A stretch of DNA of 64,000 bases from Oscillospiraceae bacterium (GTDB lineage Bacteria; Bacillota; Clostridia; Oscillospirales; Oscillospiraceae): NCBI GenBank assembly GCA_910575815.1, contig CAJTFN010000014.1:1-64000 (forward strand). Direction: 5' to 3'. This document shows, one piece after another, positions 1-8,170 of the stretch. A program made the position numbers and the translations under genes. Numbering within the stretch: the first letter of the stretch is position 1; each line of letters starts with the position of its first letter. The notes beneath the pieces are model-generated. The model was not told where the DNA came from. It searched no databases and saw only the letters and a program-made list of their open reading frames with translations.

Positions 1-30
1 GGACCGGCAAACAGTAATTAGAAGCGGAAA

Positions 31-74
31 AAGGTGTAGGAGTGTCGTTTATTCCTTGACTACTCCTACACCTT
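31..74. repeat. Inverted repeat (13-bp arms) upstream of argF
   Basis: Perfect 13-bp arms AAGGTGTAGGAGT (31-43) and its complement (62-74) with an 18-nt loop. No T-run follows, so it is not a clear intrinsic terminator. It could end the transcript of a gene lying before the window or be a structured argF leader element. Confidence 0.5.
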
Positions 75-170
75 GACCGTTTAGGCCTTGGAAATACGGG
101 ACTTTATGCTTCTATTATACAATAATTACTGCGCACAGAGTGGAAGCATAATCTGTATAATTCGGGTGGG

Positions 171-184
171 TGAATTATTATACA
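171..184 (+). promoter_or_regulatory. Candidate ArgR operator (ARG box) of argF
   Basis: TGAATTATTATACA matches the Firmicute ARG-box half-sites (TGAAT, four A/T bases, ATTCA) with a single mismatch. It lies 72 bp before the argF start and just downstream of a TATAAT hexamer at 156-161 that has only a poor -35. ArgR repression of arginine biosynthesis is well established in the phylum; the site assignment here is inference. Confidence 0.45.
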
Positions 185-255
185 CTAAAGTCTGGAGTCA
201 AGGCGTTAGGAACACAGAAGCGAATTGAGAGTTAATTTTCAGAAGGGGTGGTTAT

Positions 256-1233
256 ATGAATCATCATTTTTTAAAGCTGCTGGATTTCACTCCGGCGGAG
301 ATCACGCGGTTTCTGGACACCGCGGCGGACCTGAAGGCCAAGAAGAAGGCGGGGATTCCCCACAGGTATCTGGAGGGGAAGAACGTGGCCCTCATTTTTG
401 AGAAGACCTCCACCCGGACCCGCTGCGCCTTTGAGGTGGCCGCCCAGGACCTGGGAATGGGGAGCACCTATCTGGGGCCCACAGGCTCCCAGATCGGCGT
501 GAAGGAGTCCATCCCGGACACGGCCAGGGTCTTGGGGCGCATGTACGACGGCATTGAGTACCGGGGCTTTGGGCAGGACATTGTGGAGGAGCTGGCGGCT
601 CACGCCGGGGTGCCCGTGTTCAACGGCCTGACCAATGAGTTCCACCCCACTCAGATTCTGGCGGACTTCCTGACGGTCCGGGAGCACTTTGGAAAGCTGG
701 ACGGCGTCAAGCTGGTGTACCTGGGAGATGCCCGCTTCAACATGGGCAACTCTCTGATGGTGGGCTGCGCCAAGATGGGCATGCACTTCGTGGCCTGCGC
801 CCCCAAGGCCTATATGCCGGAGCAAACGCTGGTTGACGCCTGCCGGAGCATCGCCCAGGAGACCGGCGCGGTTTTGGAGTTTCTGGAGGACCCCATGGAG
901 GCGGTGCGGGGCGCCCATGTGCTCTACACGGACGTCTGGGTTTCCATGGGCGAGCCGGTGGAGGTCTGGGAGGAGCGCATCCAAGCCCTGGGGCCCTATC
1001 AGGTCACCCAGGCGCTGATGGACGCCGCCGGTCCCCAGTGCCGGTTCATGCACTGCCTGCCCGCCTATCACGACCACAGGACCCAGGTGGGCAAGGAGAT
1101 GGGCCAGCGCTTCGGCCGGGAGGCCATGGAGGTGACGGACGAGGTGTTCGAGTCTCCCCGGTCCATCGTCTTCGACGAGGCGGAAAACCGGATGCACACG
1201 ATCAAGGCGGTTCTGTACGAGCTGATGAAATGA
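256..1233 (+). CDS. argF: Ornithine carbamoyltransferase
   Basis: Cytosolic enzyme that joins carbamoyl phosphate to ornithine to give citrulline in arginine biosynthesis. The 325 residues are the usual family length. The carbamoyl-phosphate motif [16 protein letters not shown] is at about residue 52, HPTQILAD near residue 133 and the ornithine-loop HCLPAYHD near residue 263. The start is fixed by GAAGGGGTGG about 6 nt upstream. It stands alone here, with no other arg genes in the window, but carA and carB at 31.5-36.6 kb supply carbamoyl phosphate. A candidate ArgR box lies upstream. A catabolic (arcB) role cannot be excluded from sequence, but no arcA or arcC is nearby and the ARG box favours biosynthesis. 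Confidence 0.96.
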   Translation: MNHHFLKLLDFTPAEITRFLDTAADLKAKKKAGIPHRYLEGKNVALIFEKTSTRTRCAFEVAAQDLGMGSTYLGPTGSQIGVKESIPDTARVLGRMYDGIEYRGFGQDIVEELAAHAGVPVFNGLTNEFHPTQILADFLTVREHFGKLDGVKLVYLGDARFNMGNSLMVGCAKMGMHFVACAPKAYMPEQTLVDACRSIAQETGAVLEFLEDPMEAVRGAHVLYTDVWVSMGEPVEVWEERIQALGPYQVTQALMDAAGPQCRFMHCLPAYHDHRTQVGKEMGQRFGREAMEVTDEVFESPRSIVFDEAENRMHTIKAVLYELMK

Positions 1234-1375
1234 ACGGAAGCCGGACGTTCCGGACTTGCCGCCAAGCGTGGTTCCGAATTTTGGCTTGCCCCCGGACTTT
1301 TTCCTAAATTAGGTATAAATTGTACCGCCTGTTGGAAAACTGAAACCATCAACATTCAGGAGGCATTTGCGCGAG

Positions 1376-1648
1376 ATGGTGAAAGGTATTTCCAGAAGAG
1401 TTGTGGTGGTGGATTCCCCGGACCAGCGGTTCTTTGAGCAGGCGATTTTCATTGTCCGGAACGACGCCGCCGGAGAGGGCGTTACGTCCCGGGAGCTGGT
1501 AGAGGAGGCCCGGCGGGTGGCCCGGAATTATGCCGTGGGAGACCATGGCCGGTTCAGCCGGGCCTGGCGGGATTTAAGCCCCGCCCTCTATACGCTCATG
1601 GGCGCGGCGGCCATTGGTCTGCTCTGGCTGGTGGTGGCCCTGATTTGA
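1376..1648 (+). CDS. Small C-terminally anchored membrane protein, unknown function
   Basis: 90-residue protein with a charged soluble N-terminal part of about 65 residues and one C-terminal hydrophobic segment (about residues 68-90, LYTLMGAAAIGLLWLVVALI) ending at the C-terminus, as in a tail-anchored protein. The ATG at 1376 sits 12 nt after AGGAGG (1358-1363). An in-frame TTG at 1367 would be only 3 nt from it and is less likely. It overlaps the start of the bidirectional terminator that follows. I recognise no named family; similar small proteins occur in clostridia as conserved hypotheticals. The good ribosome binding site and clean terminator support a real gene. Confidence 0.7.
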   Translation: MVKGISRRVVVVDSPDQRFFEQAIFIVRNDAAGEGVTSRELVEEARRVARNYAVGDHGRFSRAWRDLSPALYTLMGAAAIGLLWLVVALI

Positions 1649-1693
1649 AAAAAACCCTGGAGGTCCTCTGACGGAGGACTTCCAGGGTTTTTT
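1648..1693. terminator. Bidirectional intrinsic terminator
   Basis: Stem ACCCTGGAGGTCCTC / GAGGACTTCCAGGGT with A6 before and T6 after, between convergent genes (1376-1648 + and 1709-3169 -). Confidence 0.9.
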
Positions 1694-1708
1694 GCGCGAG
1701 GGCTCTTC

Positions 1709-3169
1709 TTACAGAGGAACAACTTTTGTGGCCACCGCCTCCTGAAAGGCCCGGTCGTGCTCCACGAAAAGCATGGTGGGGGTGAAGCGCAGCAGCAATT
1801 CCTCGATTTGAAGACGGGAGTCCAGGTCGATGAAGTTCAGCGGTTCGTCCCATACATAGAGGTGGGCCGGTTGGCAGAGGCTGGCGGCAATCAATACCTT
1901 TTTCTTCTGCCCGCCGGAGTAGTCCGCCAGGTCCCGGTCGAACTGCTCCCGGGAGAAGCCCAGCTTCCGCAAGATGGCCTTGAAGAGGCTCTCGTCGACG
2001 CCCCGCTTCAAGATGAACTCCCGCAGGCCGCCCCGGAGAAAGGAGGTGTCCTGGGGCACGTGGGAGACCGTCAGCCCGGAGGCCAGCTCCAAGGTTCCGC
2101 AGCGGCGGATATCCTGGCCCAGGAGAAGCTTGAGAACGCTGCTTTTGCCGCTGCCGTTCCGGCCCTCCAGAACCACCCGCTCCCCCTGCTCCAGGGAGAA
2201 GTCCAGGGGACCGCAGACCTTCCGGTCCCCGTACCAGAGCTCCAGGTCCTTGCAGAGGACCAGCCGTTTGGCGTGGTGGGAGAGGGGGGAGAGCTTCAAA
2301 GCCTCCACGGTCTCCCGGTTTTTCAGAAGGCCCTCTTTCTCCTCCAGGGCCTTCTCCTGCCGGGCCTCCAGGGATTTGGCCCGCTTCATCATCTTGGCGG
2401 ATTTGTGGCCCACGAAGCCCTTGTCATAGGCCCCGGTTTTGGAGGACTCCACCCGGTCGGACCAGACGCCGGTGCGCCGGGCCGCCTGCCGGAGGCGCTT
2501 CACCTCCTTTTGAAGCCGCTGGTTCTTGGCCTCCTCAAACTGCTGCTGGCGGTGGAAGTTTTCCTGCCAGGAGCTGTAGTTTCCGCTCTGGACTTGGATA
2601 TCCGCCCGGTTCAGAGACAGGATGTGGTCCACGCAGCCGTCCAAAAACCGGCGGTCGTGGGAGACCAGGATGAAGCCCCGCTGACGGCGAAGGTACCTTG
2701 CCGCCAGCTCCCGCCCGTGGGTGTCCAAGTGATTGGTGGGCTCGTCAATGAGGGGGAACCGGTCCTCCCGGAGAAAGAGGGCCGCCAGGAGCACCTTGGT
2801 CCGCTCCCCGTTGGAGAGGGTGCCGAAGGGCCGCCAAAGGGCCTCCTCCTCCACGTCCAGCAGGGCCAGCTCCTTGGGAAAGCGCCAGCACTCCGCCTCG
2901 GGGCAGAGGTCCTCCAGCACCTCCGTCGTCAGGCGCTCCGGGTGGGGGACGGGGTGTGGAAAATAGTCGAAGGGGACCGAGGAAACCAGCCTCCCGCCGT
3001 AGGGAAACTCCCCCAGCAGCAGCCGCAGAAGGGTGGTCTTCCCCCGGCCGTTCCGGCCAATGAGGCCCAGCTTCCAATGGTCGTCGATCTGAAAGGCGGC
3101 GTGGTCAAACACCAGGTCCGGGCTGCCGGGATAGGAAAAGGTGAGACCTTCCGCTTGAATCATAGACAT
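1709..3169 (-). CDS. ABC-F ATPase, Lsa/Vga-like ribosomal protection type
   Basis: Twin-cassette ABC protein without membrane segments (486 aa). First cassette: Walker A GRNGRGKT at residues 38-45, signature LSNGERTK and Walker B LIDEPTNHLD. A charged coiled-coil linker follows, then the second cassette with GRNGSGKS near 336-343, YSGGQKKK and VWDEPLNFID. The opening (SMIQAEGLTFSY, WKLGLIGRNGRGKTTLLRLL) resembles the Lsa branch of antibiotic-resistance ABC-F proteins, which displace lincosamides, pleuromutilins and streptogramin A from the ribosome. The start is the second of three close ATGs, 9 nt after GAGGAG; the first ATG abuts the Shine-Dalgarno. A strong promoter, a four-codon upstream ORF and a terminator-like hairpin precede it, as in drug-inducible ABC-F genes. 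Resistance itself is inferred; a housekeeping ABC-F role is possible. Confidence 0.9.
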   Translation of the reverse strand: MSMIQAEGLTFSYPGSPDLVFDHAAFQIDDHWKLGLIGRNGRGKTTLLRLLLGEFPYGGRLVSSVPFDYFPHPVPHPERLTTEVLEDLCPEAECWRFPKELALLDVEEEALWRPFGTLSNGERTKVLLAALFLREDRFPLIDEPTNHLDTHGRELAARYLRRQRGFILVSHDRRFLDGCVDHILSLNRADIQVQSGNYSSWQENFHRQQQFEEAKNQRLQKEVKRLRQAARRTGVWSDRVESSKTGAYDKGFVGHKSAKMMKRAKSLEARQEKALEEKEGLLKNRETVEALKLSPLSHHAKRLVLCKDLELWYGDRKVCGPLDFSLEQGERVVLEGRNGSGKSSVLKLLLGQDIRRCGTLELASGLTVSHVPQDTSFLRGGLREFILKRGVDESLFKAILRKLGFSREQFDRDLADYSGGQKKKVLIAASLCQPAHLYVWDEPLNFIDLDSRLQIEELLLRFTPTMLFVEHDRAFQEAVATKVVPL

Positions 3170-3273
3170 ATGCGTCATCTCCTCGCTGCAGGGCCGGTAT
3201 GGCCACGGCGGCGGGAAAGAACCCCAGGGGCTTTTTCCGCAGGCACGCCTTTTGACGGTGTCAACCATACGGC

Positions 3274-3308
3274 CTAAAAATAAGGGCCGCAGGAAAACTC
3301 CCGCGGCC
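3274..3308 (-). terminator. Leader attenuator hairpin of the ABC-F gene
   Basis: On the minus strand a 10-bp stem (GGCCGCGGGA / TCCTGCGGCC, one G-T pair, 4-nt loop) is followed by the T-rich tract TTATTTTTA. It lies inside the leader, about 105 bp before the ABC-F start, after the mini-ORF. This is the layout of ribosome-mediated attenuators. The competing antiterminator pairing was not resolved by eye. Confidence 0.65.
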
Positions 3309-3453
3309 GGCACAGCGCGACGCAAACCGCCCCGAAAATGGGCGGCGTCGGTGGGACAGGGGAGGTGATTTCTTTCCTGCGTGACGGCGAACGCGCGCGC
3401 TACCGCCCCGGCGACTGTCTCTGGACAGCGCCGGCAGCCAAATCACATGGCGT

Positions 3454-3468
3454 TTAGCAGGAAATCAT
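3454..3468 (-). CDS. Four-codon leader peptide (M-I-S-C) of the ABC-F gene
   Basis: ATG ATT TCC TGC TAA on the minus strand, preceded by the Shine-Dalgarno AAAGGTGAG with proper spacing and starting about 30 nt after the predicted transcription start. Very short upstream ORFs with good ribosome binding sites control several resistance ABC-F genes: a drug-stalled ribosome on the mini-ORF changes leader folding and lets transcription pass the terminator. The sequence shows the ORF and site; function is inference from that class. Confidence 0.6.
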   Translation of the reverse strand: MISC

Positions 3469-3504
3469 TCTCACCTTTCCACCCCTTCCCTTGTATTCGA
3501 AGGC

Positions 3505-3533
3505 AGTATAGCATGTTTTGCCGCCGCCGTCAA
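3505..3533 (-). promoter_or_regulatory. Sigma-A promoter of the ABC-F gene
   Basis: Minus strand TTGACG (3528-3533), 17-bp spacer, TATACT (3505-3510). The strong match and ideal spacing put the start near 3498, giving a leader of about 330 nt before the coding start. Confidence 0.8.
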
Positions 3534-3674
3534 GGCCGCCGGCCCGGGTCCCTTAAAAATAACTGCTGCCGGGGCCGAACTCCGGCGATTTCACGAAAAC
3601 ACACCATAAATATAAAATATGACACAGGGTGTCCGGTTACTTTTAATAAAATGGAATCATAAGGAGGTTCTTTT

Positions 3675-4292
3675 ATGAAATATGAATGGAAGAAGCAGGA
3701 GAAAAGATTTTACGGCGCGAAAACCATCCCGGCCTTGATAACCATACCAATCCAGAGCTACATCATGATAAGCGGCAAAGGAAACCCGAACGATGAGGAT
3801 TTTTCAAACCGGGTCGCGTCGCTGTACGCGCTGGCTTATGCCATAAAAATGGGATTCAAGGCGGCAGCGGCCAGCGCCGGCACTTCAAAAGAAGTGCACG
3901 ACTTTGTGGTTTATCCCCTGGAGGGAGTATGGAAGCAAAAGCAGGGCGGCGTTCTTGTAAAAGAAGAGCTGGAATACACCATTATGATACGTCAGCCGGA
4001 TTTCATTACCAAAGATATGGTATGTAGGGCAATGGAAGCCGTGAAGAAGAAAAAGCCGAATCCGTTGTATGAGGAAATCCGCTTCGACGCCATGCAAGAC
4101 GGGAAATGCGTCGAGATTCTGCACATCGGGTCGTTTGACGATGAACCCGCGTCTTTCGAGAAAATGGATCAATTCGCGGAGAAAAACCATCTGGAGCGCA
4201 ACGGAAGCGGTCACCGGGAAATTTATCTGAACAACGCAAAGCGAGTGGAAAGAAGCAAGCTCAAAACCATTTTGCGCTATGGGGTCAAATGA
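3675..4292 (+). CDS. GyrI-like small-molecule-binding protein
   Basis: 205-residue stand-alone protein of the GyrI-like (AraC effector-binding, SOUL-like fold) class, COG4832 type. It has ISGKGNPNDEDFSNRV near residue 33 and the late EILHIGSFDDEPASFEKMDQF segment (about 140-160). No DNA-binding domain is present. Such proteins bind hydrophobic drugs or related ligands; the ligand is unknown here. ATG follows AAGGAGG by 8 nt. Codons are visibly more A/T-rich than in neighbouring genes, suggesting acquisition by transfer. It is divergent from the ABC-F gene and shares its intergenic region, so a linked drug-response role is possible but unproven. A short inverted motif GACAC-AGG-GTGTC lies about 45 bp upstream. 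Confidence 0.8.
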   Translation: MKYEWKKQEKRFYGAKTIPALITIPIQSYIMISGKGNPNDEDFSNRVASLYALAYAIKMGFKAAAASAGTSKEVHDFVVYPLEGVWKQKQGGVLVKEELEYTIMIRQPDFITKDMVCRAMEAVKKKKPNPLYEEIRFDAMQDGKCVEILHIGSFDDEPASFEKMDQFAEKNHLERNGSGHREIYLNNAKRVERSKLKTILRYGVK

Positions 4293-4375
4293 TTTTGAGG
4301 CGAGGATGAGGCCTTGAGAAAAAGGAACCGTCCCATCCAACCAAAACGGAATCCAAATAATTTGCAGGATCACTC

Positions 4376-4406
4376 TTGACATTCCCCCTACTGGAAGGTG
4401 TATTAT
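4376..4406 (+). promoter_or_regulatory. Probable promoter of the serine hydrolase gene
   Basis: Consensus TTGACA (4376-4381) and TATTAT (4401-4406) with a TG before the -10. The 19-bp spacer is long, which lowers confidence. Confidence 0.5.
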
Positions 4407-4466
4407 GGGAACGCAAATCTCGAAAGCGCCCCGGCGCACCGGCCGGGACGGGAAAGGAAACCGAAC

Positions 4467-6521
4467 ATGAAACAAGCCAAAATAGCGAACCGGCTCAGCG
4501 CCCTGCTGCTGGCCTTGGTGCTGAGCCTTAGTCTCTCTGTCCCCGCCTTTGCGGCGGAGGAGACCCTGGACCGCGCCAAGGCTCCCGCCGCGGCGCAGGA
4601 GCTCACCGGCGCAACGGTAACCGCCTGGGCCGTTTGGCGGGAGGGAGAGATCGTGGAGAGCGGCTCCACAGGCGGCGAACAGGACCTCTTCGGTGTCGGC
4701 TCCGTCAGCAAGATTTACACCACCGTGGCGGTGATGCAGCTGGCGGAGGCCGGAAAGCTGGATCTGGACCAGCCCGTGGTGAAGTATCTGCCGAACTTCA
4801 AAATGGCGGACCCCCGGTATAAGGACATCACCGTCCGGATGCTGCTGAACCACTCCTCGGGCCTTATGGGGTCTTCCATGGGCAGCGGCCTCCTGTTTGA
4901 CGACGCCAGCTCCACCGCCACGGACCAGCTGCTGGACCGTCTGGCCACCCAGCGCCTCAAGGCGGCCCCGGGGGCCTACAGCGTCTACTGCAACGACGGC
5001 TTTACCCTGGCGGAGCTGGTGGTGGAGGCGGTGAGCGACATCTCTTTCCAGGACTACTTACACGCCAACATTCTGGATCCCGCCGGACTGGAGAAGACCT
5101 ATTTCCCGGACGAGCTGGTGGACGGAAAGGAAAAGACCCGCCTCGTTCCCATCTACCAGGGACAGGACGCCCGTCCCTTGCCCATGGACTGCCTGGGCGT
5201 CGTGGGCGCGGGGGGCATCTACGCCACGGCGGAGGACCTGGCGGCCTTCGGCGGAGCCCTTACCGATGAGACGCTGCTGAAAAACGCCTCCCTGGATGCC
5301 ATGGCTGCCCCGGAGTACGCCCGGGGCCTCTGGCCCGAGGAGGGCCCCGACGGTCTGGCCTATGGCCTGGGCTGGGATAATGTGGAGTGGTTCCCCTTCT
5401 CTCAGAGTAAGATCACCGCTCTGGTCAAGGGCGGCGACACCCAGTATTACCACTCCGGACTGGTGGTTCTCCCGGAGCACAAAATGGCGGCTGCCGTCAT
5501 CAGCTCCGGCGGCGTGTCCACATACAACGAGATGGCGGCCTCCCAGCTGCTCATTGCGGAGCTGGAGAAGAAGAATGTCACCGTGGACGAGACGCCCCTC
5601 AAGCTCCCCCAGGCCGAGCCCGCTTCCATGCCCAAGGAGCTGACGGCCCTCTCCGGCTACTACGGCTCTCTCTATGTGTACAAGATTGACGTCACGGAGG
5701 ACGGCAAGCTGAACCTGCACTATCTGAACATGCCCGGCGTGCCCGACACGACCTTTACTTATTACAGCGACGGCAGCTTCCGGGATGAGGAAAATGTCTC
5801 CGCCCTCCGTCTGGTGGAGGAGGAGAACGGCCAGACCTATTTTTATCAGTGGGCCTTCAGCGATTACCCCGGCCTGGGCGGCATGCCCGTGTCCAACTAT
5901 TCCGCCATGCGCCTTCCGGAAAATAAAATCTCTCAGGAGCTCCAGGAGCACTGGGACACGATTATGTCCGAGGTCACCGTCGTGCCCATGAACGAGCGCT
6001 ACAGCTCCCAGGTGTACGCCGCTCTGGGAGCGAGCTTTGCCATGGAGGCGGCTCTGGGGGACGAGGTGGAGCTTGCGCCGGGCTATGCGGGGGTGATGAA
6101 GATCGTGGATGAGACCCACGCCCAGTACGTTCCTCAAATCCCCGGCAGCGCCGGCCGGGACGGTAACGACGTAAAGGCCTGGCGGGACGAGAAGGGTGTG
6201 CTCTGGATGAGCCAGTCCAACGGCACGGTGACGATGGACATCCAGGCGGTGCCCCAGCTCTCCGCCGGGAAGAATCAGTCGGTGGCCTGCACCATCCAGC
6301 CCAACGGCTATGCCCGGTGGTATAAGATCGGGGACAGCACCGCCGGAAAGACCATCAACATCCAGATTCCGGAGAACGCGGGCTTCTGGCTGTATGACAG
6401 CAAGGGCCAGGTCGTGGCCTCCAACGTTCTGGGGGACGCGCCCGCCGCCGAATTGCCCGAGGGCGGATTGATCGTCTTCGCCGGAGACCCCGGCGCGCGG
6501 TTTGAACTGACCTTCCAGTAA
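4467..6521 (+). CDS. Exported serine hydrolase, class C beta-lactamase/PBP-like
   Basis: 684-residue protein with an N-terminal signal peptide (about residues 1-30, hydrophobic core then PAFAA). The beta-lactamase family domain (PF00144 type, about residues 45-390) has the catalytic SVSK at 79-82 (Ser79, Lys82), YCN at 174-176 as the second motif and a YHSG segment near 330 as the likely third. A long beta-rich C-terminal part (about 390-684) probably forms accessory domains like those behind esterase EstB and D-aminopeptidase relatives. It acts outside the membrane, likely on peptides or esters; true beta-lactam hydrolysis is not implied. The start was chosen for the signal peptide and the GGAAAGGAAA ribosome site; an upstream in-frame ATG lacks both. 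Confidence 0.88.
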   Translation: MKQAKIANRLSALLLALVLSLSLSVPAFAAEETLDRAKAPAAAQELTGATVTAWAVWREGEIVESGSTGGEQDLFGVGSVSKIYTTVAVMQLAEAGKLDLDQPVVKYLPNFKMADPRYKDITVRMLLNHSSGLMGSSMGSGLLFDDASSTATDQLLDRLATQRLKAAPGAYSVYCNDGFTLAELVVEAVSDISFQDYLHANILDPAGLEKTYFPDELVDGKEKTRLVPIYQGQDARPLPMDCLGVVGAGGIYATAEDLAAFGGALTDETLLKNASLDAMAAPEYARGLWPEEGPDGLAYGLGWDNVEWFPFSQSKITALVKGGDTQYYHSGLVVLPEHKMAAAVISSGGVSTYNEMAASQLLIAELEKKNVTVDETPLKLPQAEPASMPKELTALSGYYGSLYVYKIDVTEDGKLNLHYLNMPGVPDTTFTYYSDGSFRDEENVSALRLVEEENGQTYFYQWAFSDYPGLGGMPVSNYSAMRLPENKISQELQEHWDTIMSEVTVVPMNERYSSQVYAALGASFAMEAALGDEVELAPGYAGVMKIVDETHAQYVPQIPGSAGRDGNDVKAWRDEKGVLWMSQSNGTVTMDIQAVPQLSAGKNQSVACTIQPNGYARWYKIGDSTAGKTINIQIPENAGFWLYDSKGQVVASNVLGDAPAAELPEGGLIVFAGDPGARFELTFQ

Positions 6522-6563
6522 GCGCCCTCGAAGGAATTCCTAAACCAAGAGACCCCCCATCAG

Positions 6564-6606
6564 AAAAGCCCCGCCGCCGTGTGCGATACACGGCGGCGGG
6601 GCTTTT
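6564..6606. terminator. Bidirectional intrinsic terminator
   Basis: 19-bp perfect stem (AAAAGCCCCGCCGCCGTGT and complement, 5-nt loop) between the convergent serine hydrolase and a small minus-strand gene; A4 and T4 flank the GC stem. Confidence 0.9.
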
Positions 6607-6791
6607 CATTCGACCAGCGCGTCTACGCAGGCGCGCATCTCCTGCTTGGAGCGAGCGCCGCGGGCCCGGTTCACCAGGGCCTCCCGCTCCGTCTCCGGCA
6701 GGGCGGCAAAGCGCTCCATGGCCTCGGGCCTCTGGGCCATGGCGAAGCCAAAGCCCAGGGGCAGTTCCATATTGGGGAATCGTTCGTCCAT
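6606..6791 (-). CDS. Small conserved-type soluble protein, unknown function
   Basis: 61-residue protein with a helix-rich, charged composition and no signal or membrane segment. The start at 6791 follows GAGGTGA by about 7 nt. The stop lies at the edge of the shared terminator. The run PEAMERFAALPETEREALV followed by ARGARSKQEM looks like a small helical domain of the kind repeatedly annotated as hypothetical in Ruminococcaceae. No family name is offered. Confidence 0.65.
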   Translation of the reverse strand: MDERFPNMELPLGFGFAMAQRPEAMERFAALPETEREALVNRARGARSKQEMRACVDALVE

Positions 6792-6946
6792 AGTTCTCAC
6801 CTCGGGAAAAGCATTGCCGTTCGTTTTTAAGGCGCATCCGCGCCCCAAGGGCCGCAAAACGGCCTGACGGTGGACCTCCCAAACAAAGCCTACCTCTTTT
6901 CATCCGGAGGGCACGGCCCACCAGGTGCGGGGCCGCCTGGGAAATC

Positions 6947-7048
6947 CGAAAGGAGGCCGCATAAGCGGCCTCCTGCGGCAGGGATTGCCGCGGACACCAA
7001 AAGAATCTTCTGAATTCCTTTGCGGTGTTTCGGCAATAGTATGTCCCG
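6947..7048. repeat. Dispersed hairpin repeat, copy 1
   Basis: About 100 bp beginning CCGAAAGGAGGCCGC and containing two stems (GGAGGCCGC...GCGGCCTCC and TGCGGC...GCCGCGG), then a moderately conserved tail ending near GGTGTTTCGG. It aligns over its whole length, at roughly 75 percent by eye, with 52377-52473 in the same orientation. It fills most of the gap between two minus-strand genes. Confidence 0.6.
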
Positions 7049-7064
7049 AAGAGGGGAATATAAA

Positions 7065-8015
7065 TCAGAAATAGAGCTTCAGCGCCCAGCAGAGGTCTTC
7101 GGCCTGGAGATAGGTCACGCCGTTTTCCTTGAGGCAGGGGGAACCGAGAGCCGTTTCGCCGTCGGGAGTCTGAAGGACCTCTCCGCCGGGCTTGACGGAG
7201 AACACCGTCTCGCCGCCCAGGCTCACCACGACGCCCAGGTCCTTGTCCCAGCGGACCTCGTACCCGGCGGCCTCCGCCATGGCCCGGATGGGCAGAAGAT
7301 CGATCTTCTGATATTCATCCTCGCCGGGAAGAACCTTGCCGGGAACGGAAATCGCCTCGCCGTTCACCACGCCGGTAGCGGTGGTGCTCCAAGCGGCGTA
7401 GCCCTGGTAGGCATAGGGGAAGACCAGGACCTTGGTCACCACGTCCTTCCCGTCCCGCCAGACCAGAATCTGGGAGCCGGGCCGGATGTCGTCCAGCCGG
7501 ATGATCTGCCGGGTCAGCCAGGGGGTGACCTCCGCGTCCAGGGGGACAGGAAGATCCTGGGACTCTCCTTCCTCGTCCCAGTAGGAGAAAACAATCTCGC
7601 TGCTGCCCGCCGGATTCTTCCAGCCGCCGCCGGCCAGCTCGTAGTATTCCGGGGCCTTGGCGTCCGCCGGGACGTTGCCCACAATCACCTTAGCGGAGCC
7701 CTGGGGCGGCAGGCTCATGGTGAGGGCGGGACCGATCCAGGCATAGAGGGTGTCCCCCTCCTTCACGGATTCCAGGTCCAGAGGGAGCCCCGTGGCGGCG
7801 TCCACCACCGGAGCCTCGCCCGCGTGGATGACCACCTCGTTCAGGTGATCGTTCAGGTTGCCGTTTTTCAGGAAGATGCCCGTGCCGTCCCAGGGGGAGA
7901 CCTTGCCCCACACCCGGGTAGGGGAAATTTGGTCAATCTTCGCGGCGGCGGCGGAGACGCACAGGGCGGCGGACAAGGCCGCCAGGGTCAGCAGGACCGA
8001 TAGTAGCTTTTTCAT
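7065..8015 (-). CDS. Exported stalk-domain (copper amine oxidase N-like) protein
   Basis: 316 residues. Signal peptide MKKLLSVLLTLAALSAALCV...AAAA (about 1-25). The middle part (about 40-230) is a beta-rich region of unknown family. The C-terminal 80 residues form a copper-amine-oxidase-N-like stalk domain (KIDLLPIRAMAEAAGYEVRWD, then a GGETVFSVKPG segment). These domains are common wall-associated modules in clostridia and are not catalytic. The start at 8015 follows GGAGGAG by 6 nt; an upstream in-frame ATG lacks a ribosome site. A weak promoter (TTGTTT, 17 bp, TAGATT, minus strand) lies about 50 bp upstream. Function unknown. Confidence 0.8.
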   Translation of the reverse strand: MKKLLSVLLTLAALSAALCVSAAAAKIDQISPTRVWGKVSPWDGTGIFLKNGNLNDHLNEVVIHAGEAPVVDAATGLPLDLESVKEGDTLYAWIGPALTMSLPPQGSAKVIVGNVPADAKAPEYYELAGGGWKNPAGSSEIVFSYWDEEGESQDLPVPLDAEVTPWLTRQIIRLDDIRPGSQILVWRDGKDVVTKVLVFPYAYQGYAAWSTTATGVVNGEAISVPGKVLPGEDEYQKIDLLPIRAMAEAAGYEVRWDKDLGVVVSLGGETVFSVKPGGEVLQTPDGETALGSPCLKENGVTYLQAEDLCWALKLYF

Positions 8016-8147
8016 AATGACTCCTCCAAGTTGTTCCATTTTTGATGTCTTCAATCTACCATAGTTTTCCGACAAAAACAAGGCTTCGTCGCCGTCGCTT
8101 CCACTTGGACGCCCTCCGGACAACCGGAGCGCGATAAAGTTCTTTGG

Positions 8148-8170
8148 ATCCTTTCTTTCAAGAAAGGATC
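8148..8170 (-). terminator. Hairpin at the 3' end of the lipoprotein gene
   Basis: 11-bp perfect stem GATCCTTTCTT / AAGAAAGGATC with a 1-nt centre, overlapping the stop codon of 8169-9014. No T-run follows on the minus strand, so termination is uncertain. Confidence 0.4.
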
